Shown here piece after piece: positions 61,498 through 64,000 of a DNA stretch of 64,000 nt. The stretch spans positions 1,178,001-1,242,000 of the forward strand of contig OZ244166.1 in assembly GCA_965216445.1 (NCBI GenBank), in the 5' to 3' direction. The stretch's first letter is position 1. Every line of letters starts with the position of its first letter. The notes beneath the pieces are model-generated. The model saw only the letters and a list, made by a program, of their open reading frames with translations. It searched no databases and was not told the DNA's origin. The DNA is from MA-ANB-1 sp965216445. Lineage in GTDB: Bacteria; Actinomycetota; Acidimicrobiia; Spongiisociales; ZC4RG35. The translations under genes and the position numbers were made by a program.

Positions 61498-62657
61498 CAG
61501 CAAATGTGACATCGATAAGCCGGGTTAGAGCGGCCGCACGCGATCGGGCTGAACGGGCACGGATCAATAACCGTTCTGCTACTGCGCTTCTGGTGGTCGT
61601 GGTTGTCCTGATAGTGATCGGCCTCGGGTCTACCCAGTCGGCCTCCTCAGTGGTCGGTATCGACCAGGCTTCGGACCGTTTCTTCTTCTTCAAGAGACAA
61701 CTTGTCGGAGTTGGTATCGGGACCGTCGCGTTGCTGCTCACCAGTCGGATCGACTACCGCTTCTACCGCAAAGTCGCTATGCCGTTCTTTGTGCTGTGTG
61801 TAGGGCTTTTGATAGCAGTGCCATACGTCAGTCCAACGATCGGCGGTGCACAGCGTTGGATCCCCCTTCCGTTCTTCAATCTCCAGCCTTCTGAGCTGAC
61901 CAAACTCGGCCTGATCCTGACCTTGGCCCTCGTCCTGGATCGGAAAGCCGGCCTCCTCAACAAGTTCGGGCACTTCGCCGTGCCGGTCATCGCGATCGTC
62001 GGGTCAGTGGGATTCCTGATGATGAAACAGCCTGATCTGGGAACGATGATCGTCATCGGTGCTGCCGCCGTGGCGGTGATCCTCACCAGTGCCACCCCGT
62101 TCCGCTATGTGCTCGGCGTCACCGCCGCAGGGGCCGGTGCGGCCACGTTCCTCGCGTTTAGCCAGTCCTACCGGCTCCGTCGGCTCGATGGCTTTCTCGA
62201 CCCGTGGGGAACGGCATCGGATCAGGGCTATCAATTGGTCCAGGGCTACTACGCGTTATCCAATGGTGGTCTGTTTGGTGTCGGCCTGGGAGCCAGTAGA
62301 GCCAGGTGGTTCTATCTGCCCAACGCGCACACCGACTTCATCTTCGCCATCATCGGCGAGGAAACGGGACTGATCGGGTCAATGACCGTTATCTCTCTGT
62401 TTGCTGTTCTTGGATTCGCCGGATGGATAGTGGCGATGAGGGCACCCGACAATTTCGGCCGGATGGTTGCTGCTGGTATCACCGTTTGGCTTTCGTTTCA
62501 GGCACTGGTGAACATCGGCGGTGTTCTGGGACTTATTCCCATCACCGGGATCGCTCTTCCCTTTGTCTCATTCGGAAGCGCAGCGTTGATTGTGTCGATG
62601 GCCGCCCTTGGAATCCTGGTCAACATCGCCCAACAGGGTGTCCCTGCCAAGAAATGA
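61494..62657 (+). CDS. ftsW: SEDS peptidoglycan polymerase FtsW
   Basis: Membrane protein of 387 residues with ten helices. VPYVSPTIGGAQRWIPLPFFNLQPSEL holds the periplasmic signature, KQPDLGTMIV follows, and the PNAHTDFIFAIIGEETG and GLIPITGIALPFVSFGSAALI blocks are those of SEDS glycosyltransferases. Position between murD and murG marks it as FtsW and not RodA. ATG overlaps the murD stop (ATGA). Confidence 0.95.
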   Translation: MTANVTSISRVRAAARDRAERARINNRSATALLVVVVVLIVIGLGSTQSASSVVGIDQASDRFFFFKRQLVGVGIGTVALLLTSRIDYRFYRKVAMPFFVLCVGLLIAVPYVSPTIGGAQRWIPLPFFNLQPSELTKLGLILTLALVLDRKAGLLNKFGHFAVPVIAIVGSVGFLMMKQPDLGTMIVIGAAAVAVILTSATPFRYVLGVTAAGAGAATFLAFSQSYRLRRLDGFLDPWGTASDQGYQLVQGYYALSNGGLFGVGLGASRARWFYLPNAHTDFIFAIIGEETGLIGSMTVISLFAVLGFAGWIVAMRAPDNFGRMVAAGITVWLSFQALVNIGGVLGLIPITGIALPFVSFGSAALIVSMAALGILVNIAQQGVPAKK

Positions 62658-63739
62658 GTTTCATCGTCGCCGCGGCTGGCACCGGTGGTCACATCTATCC
62701 AGGGTTGGCCGTAGCCGAGGCGTTGGTCGAACACGGGGTCAAACGCTCCGATGTTCTCTGTGTGGGTGGGTCACGAGTCGAGTCGAAAATCTTCCCGGAT
62801 GCGGGATTTGGCTTTCTCGAACTCGAGCTACGCGGGCTGAAGAGGAGTCTGTCGGCGTCGAATGTCACGCTGCCATCGGTTGTGTTGCGAGCGCGCAAGA
62901 AGGTGGCTGCCGCGATTTCTGAGAGAGGTGTCAAGGTCGTTTTGGGCATGGGTGGTTATGTGACAGTTCCCGTAGCCATGGCAGCTCAGAAGACCGGGAC
63001 GACTCTGATGGTCGCTGAGCAAAATGCGGGTGCGGGCCTGGCAAACCGAATCGCGGCGCGTTGGTCGAGCCGGGTATTTGTCTCATTCCCCAACACCGAG
63101 GGTCTTCCCCGAGGGGAGTGGGTAGGGAATCCGGTGCGATCACACATTGCCCGGTTCGATCGTGACGAGAGCCGGTTCGAGGCGTTGGCGTATTACGGAT
63201 TGACCCCGGGAGCGCCGGTGCTGGGAGTCTTCGGTGGATCACTTGGCGCCAAGGCGATCAATGACGCCGTCGCCTTCATGACCGCATCCTGGAATGATCC
63301 TGCTCTCACGGTTGTCCATCTTGTGGGTGGCGCTCACGAAGACACATACGCCGACTCGCCTCCCGCCGGTTCGGTGCAATGGATTCGCAAAGGCTTCGAA
63401 GACCGAATGGACCTGTTCTTCGCAGCTGTCGATCTCGTTGTTGCGAGAGCGGGAGGTGCAGTTGCCGAGATCTCAGCCACGGGAACACCTTCGATTCTCG
63501 TACCGGGACAATTCGGGTCAGCGGGACACCAGGGTGCGAATGCCGCCTACTTGGAGAGGGAAGGGGCGGCGCTGATTCTCTCAGAGACGGAGCTGAGCAG
63601 GCTTCCTGATCTAGTAATGGAGTTGCTACTGGACGCCGAGAAGCTCAGCTCTATGGCGGAAAACGCGAAGCGAATATCCAAACCCAATGCCGCAAAGACC
63701 GTTGCCCGGGCCATGATTGAGGCTGCAGATGAAGCTTGA
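62654..63739 (+). CDS. murG: lipid II synthase MurG
   Basis: GT-B glycosyltransferase of 361 residues that adds GlcNAc to lipid I. AAAGTGGHIYPGLAVAEAL is the N-terminal glycine loop, GVFGGSLGAKAIND the second, and VVARAGGAVAEISATGTPSILVP with HQGANAAYLEREGAA the UDP-GlcNAc site. ATG 62654 overlaps the ftsW stop; upstream in-frame starts are antisense to conserved FtsW coding and rejected. Confidence 0.96.
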   Translation: MSFIVAAAGTGGHIYPGLAVAEALVEHGVKRSDVLCVGGSRVESKIFPDAGFGFLELELRGLKRSLSASNVTLPSVVLRARKKVAAAISERGVKVVLGMGGYVTVPVAMAAQKTGTTLMVAEQNAGAGLANRIAARWSSRVFVSFPNTEGLPRGEWVGNPVRSHIARFDRDESRFEALAYYGLTPGAPVLGVFGGSLGAKAINDAVAFMTASWNDPALTVVHLVGGAHEDTYADSPPAGSVQWIRKGFEDRMDLFFAAVDLVVARAGGAVAEISATGTPSILVPGQFGSAGHQGANAAYLEREGAALILSETELSRLPDLVMELLLDAEKLSSMAENAKRISKPNAAKTVARAMIEAADEA

Positions 63740-64000
63740 CTACGACCATATCCACATTGTCGGGGCCGGCGGCGCAGGGATGAGCGCAATTGCCAAAGTG
63801 CTGATAGGCCTCGGCCACAAGGTATCGGGTTCCGATCTACGGGGTGACACCACACTGACCAGGCTCACCGATTTTGGGGTGCAGGCTTACGCCGGCAGTG
63901 ACCCCGACGTGGCGCGTTCGGCCGACCTCGTAGTGGCGTCTTCAGCCGTTCCTGAGCGCGATCCTGAATTACTCGCCGCAGCAGCTGCAGGACGTCCGGT
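63729..64000 (+). CDS. murC: UDP-N-acetylmuramate-L-alanine ligase, partial
   Basis: First 90 residues, cut by the window end. IHIVGAGGAGMSAIAKVLIGLGHKVSGSD is the UDP-MurNAc Rossmann loop of MurC, and ADLVVASSAVPERDPEL follows. ATG 63729 overlaps the murG end by 11 bases. Continues the dcw operon. Confidence 0.93.
   Translation, partial: MKLDYDHIHIVGAGGAGMSAIAKVLIGLGHKVSGSDLRGDTTLTRLTDFGVQAYAGSDPDVARSADLVVASSAVPERDPELLAAAAAGRP

Noticed and set aside
1..64000. tRNA, rRNA, CRISPR arrays, insertion sequences, prophage
   Set aside because: I looked for T-loop/acceptor patterns, direct repeats with constant spacing, transposase motifs and phage genes and saw none; rnpB is the only RNA gene I can support.

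Overview
The window is compact bacterial chromosome of moderately high GC content. It is most likely from an actinobacterium of the Acidimicrobiia type. This is inferred from several things: DUF3040 and DUF2007 proteins, an LLM-class (F420-type) oxidoreductase, an ArsA protein with an HSP20-like tail, a DEDD-exonuclease/GIY-YIG fusion, frequent GTG and TTG starts, a type II fatty-acid cluster instead of a mycobacterial FAS I, and a dcw cluster with mraZ-rsmH-ftsL-ftsI-murE order. I saw no tRNA, rRNA, CRISPR array, insertion sequence or prophage. The only RNA gene I recognise is rnpB.

Layout. 1-8.9 kb: a 3-hydroxyproline dehydratase-like enzyme, NIF3 and zinc-ribbon proteins, an orphan lipoprotein with a possible cell-wall-binding N-terminus, an SRAP (HMCES/YedK) DNA-damage protein, a truncated globin, rnpB with its terminator, and an aquaporin. 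9-9.6 kb: a thioredoxin-fold lipoprotein whose first redox cysteine codon is an in-frame TGA, followed at the right distance by a stem-loop that fits a bacterial SECIS; this is the most interesting item here. 11.5-18.8 kb (minus strand): a complete System I cytochrome c maturation operon, ccmABCDEFHG, including a 34-residue CcmD, preceded by a thioredoxin lipoprotein and a divergent Lgt-like membrane protein.

18.9-30.3 kb: an exonuclease/GIY-YIG fusion, an rRNA methyltransferase, a nitroreductase, a USP-CBS protein, an OpuC-type osmoprotectant ABC transporter and two CNNM/CorC-type proteins. 30.4-35.2 kb: small proteins, a phosphoesterase, an SRPBCC-ArsA-DUF1232 operon and an aminotransferase. 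35.2-36.2 kb is a small accessory patch with a hypothetical gene and a truncated CPBP protease. 36.2-40.3 kb holds threonine aldolase and fabD-fabH-fabG-acpP. 40.3-53.8 kb carries membrane proteins, a histidine phosphatase, DNA polymerase IV, a MerR regulator, the MoxR-DUF58-transglutaminase operon, an HNH nuclease, a DEAD-box helicase with a C-terminal RRM, a hydrolase and an LLM oxidoreductase.

53.9-64 kb is the division and cell-wall (dcw) cluster. It starts at a promoter whose -35/-10 spacer contains MraZ-type boxes and runs mraZ, rsmH, ftsL, ftsI, murE, mraY, murD, ftsW, murG, murC (cut by the window end). Most of these genes overlap by a few bases. murF is missing from its usual place between murE and mraY. 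Gene packing is tight throughout: start/stop overlaps of the ATGA, GTGA or TTGA kind are the rule inside operons, and several convergent genes share a 4-base CTAA or TTAG junction that ends both reading frames.
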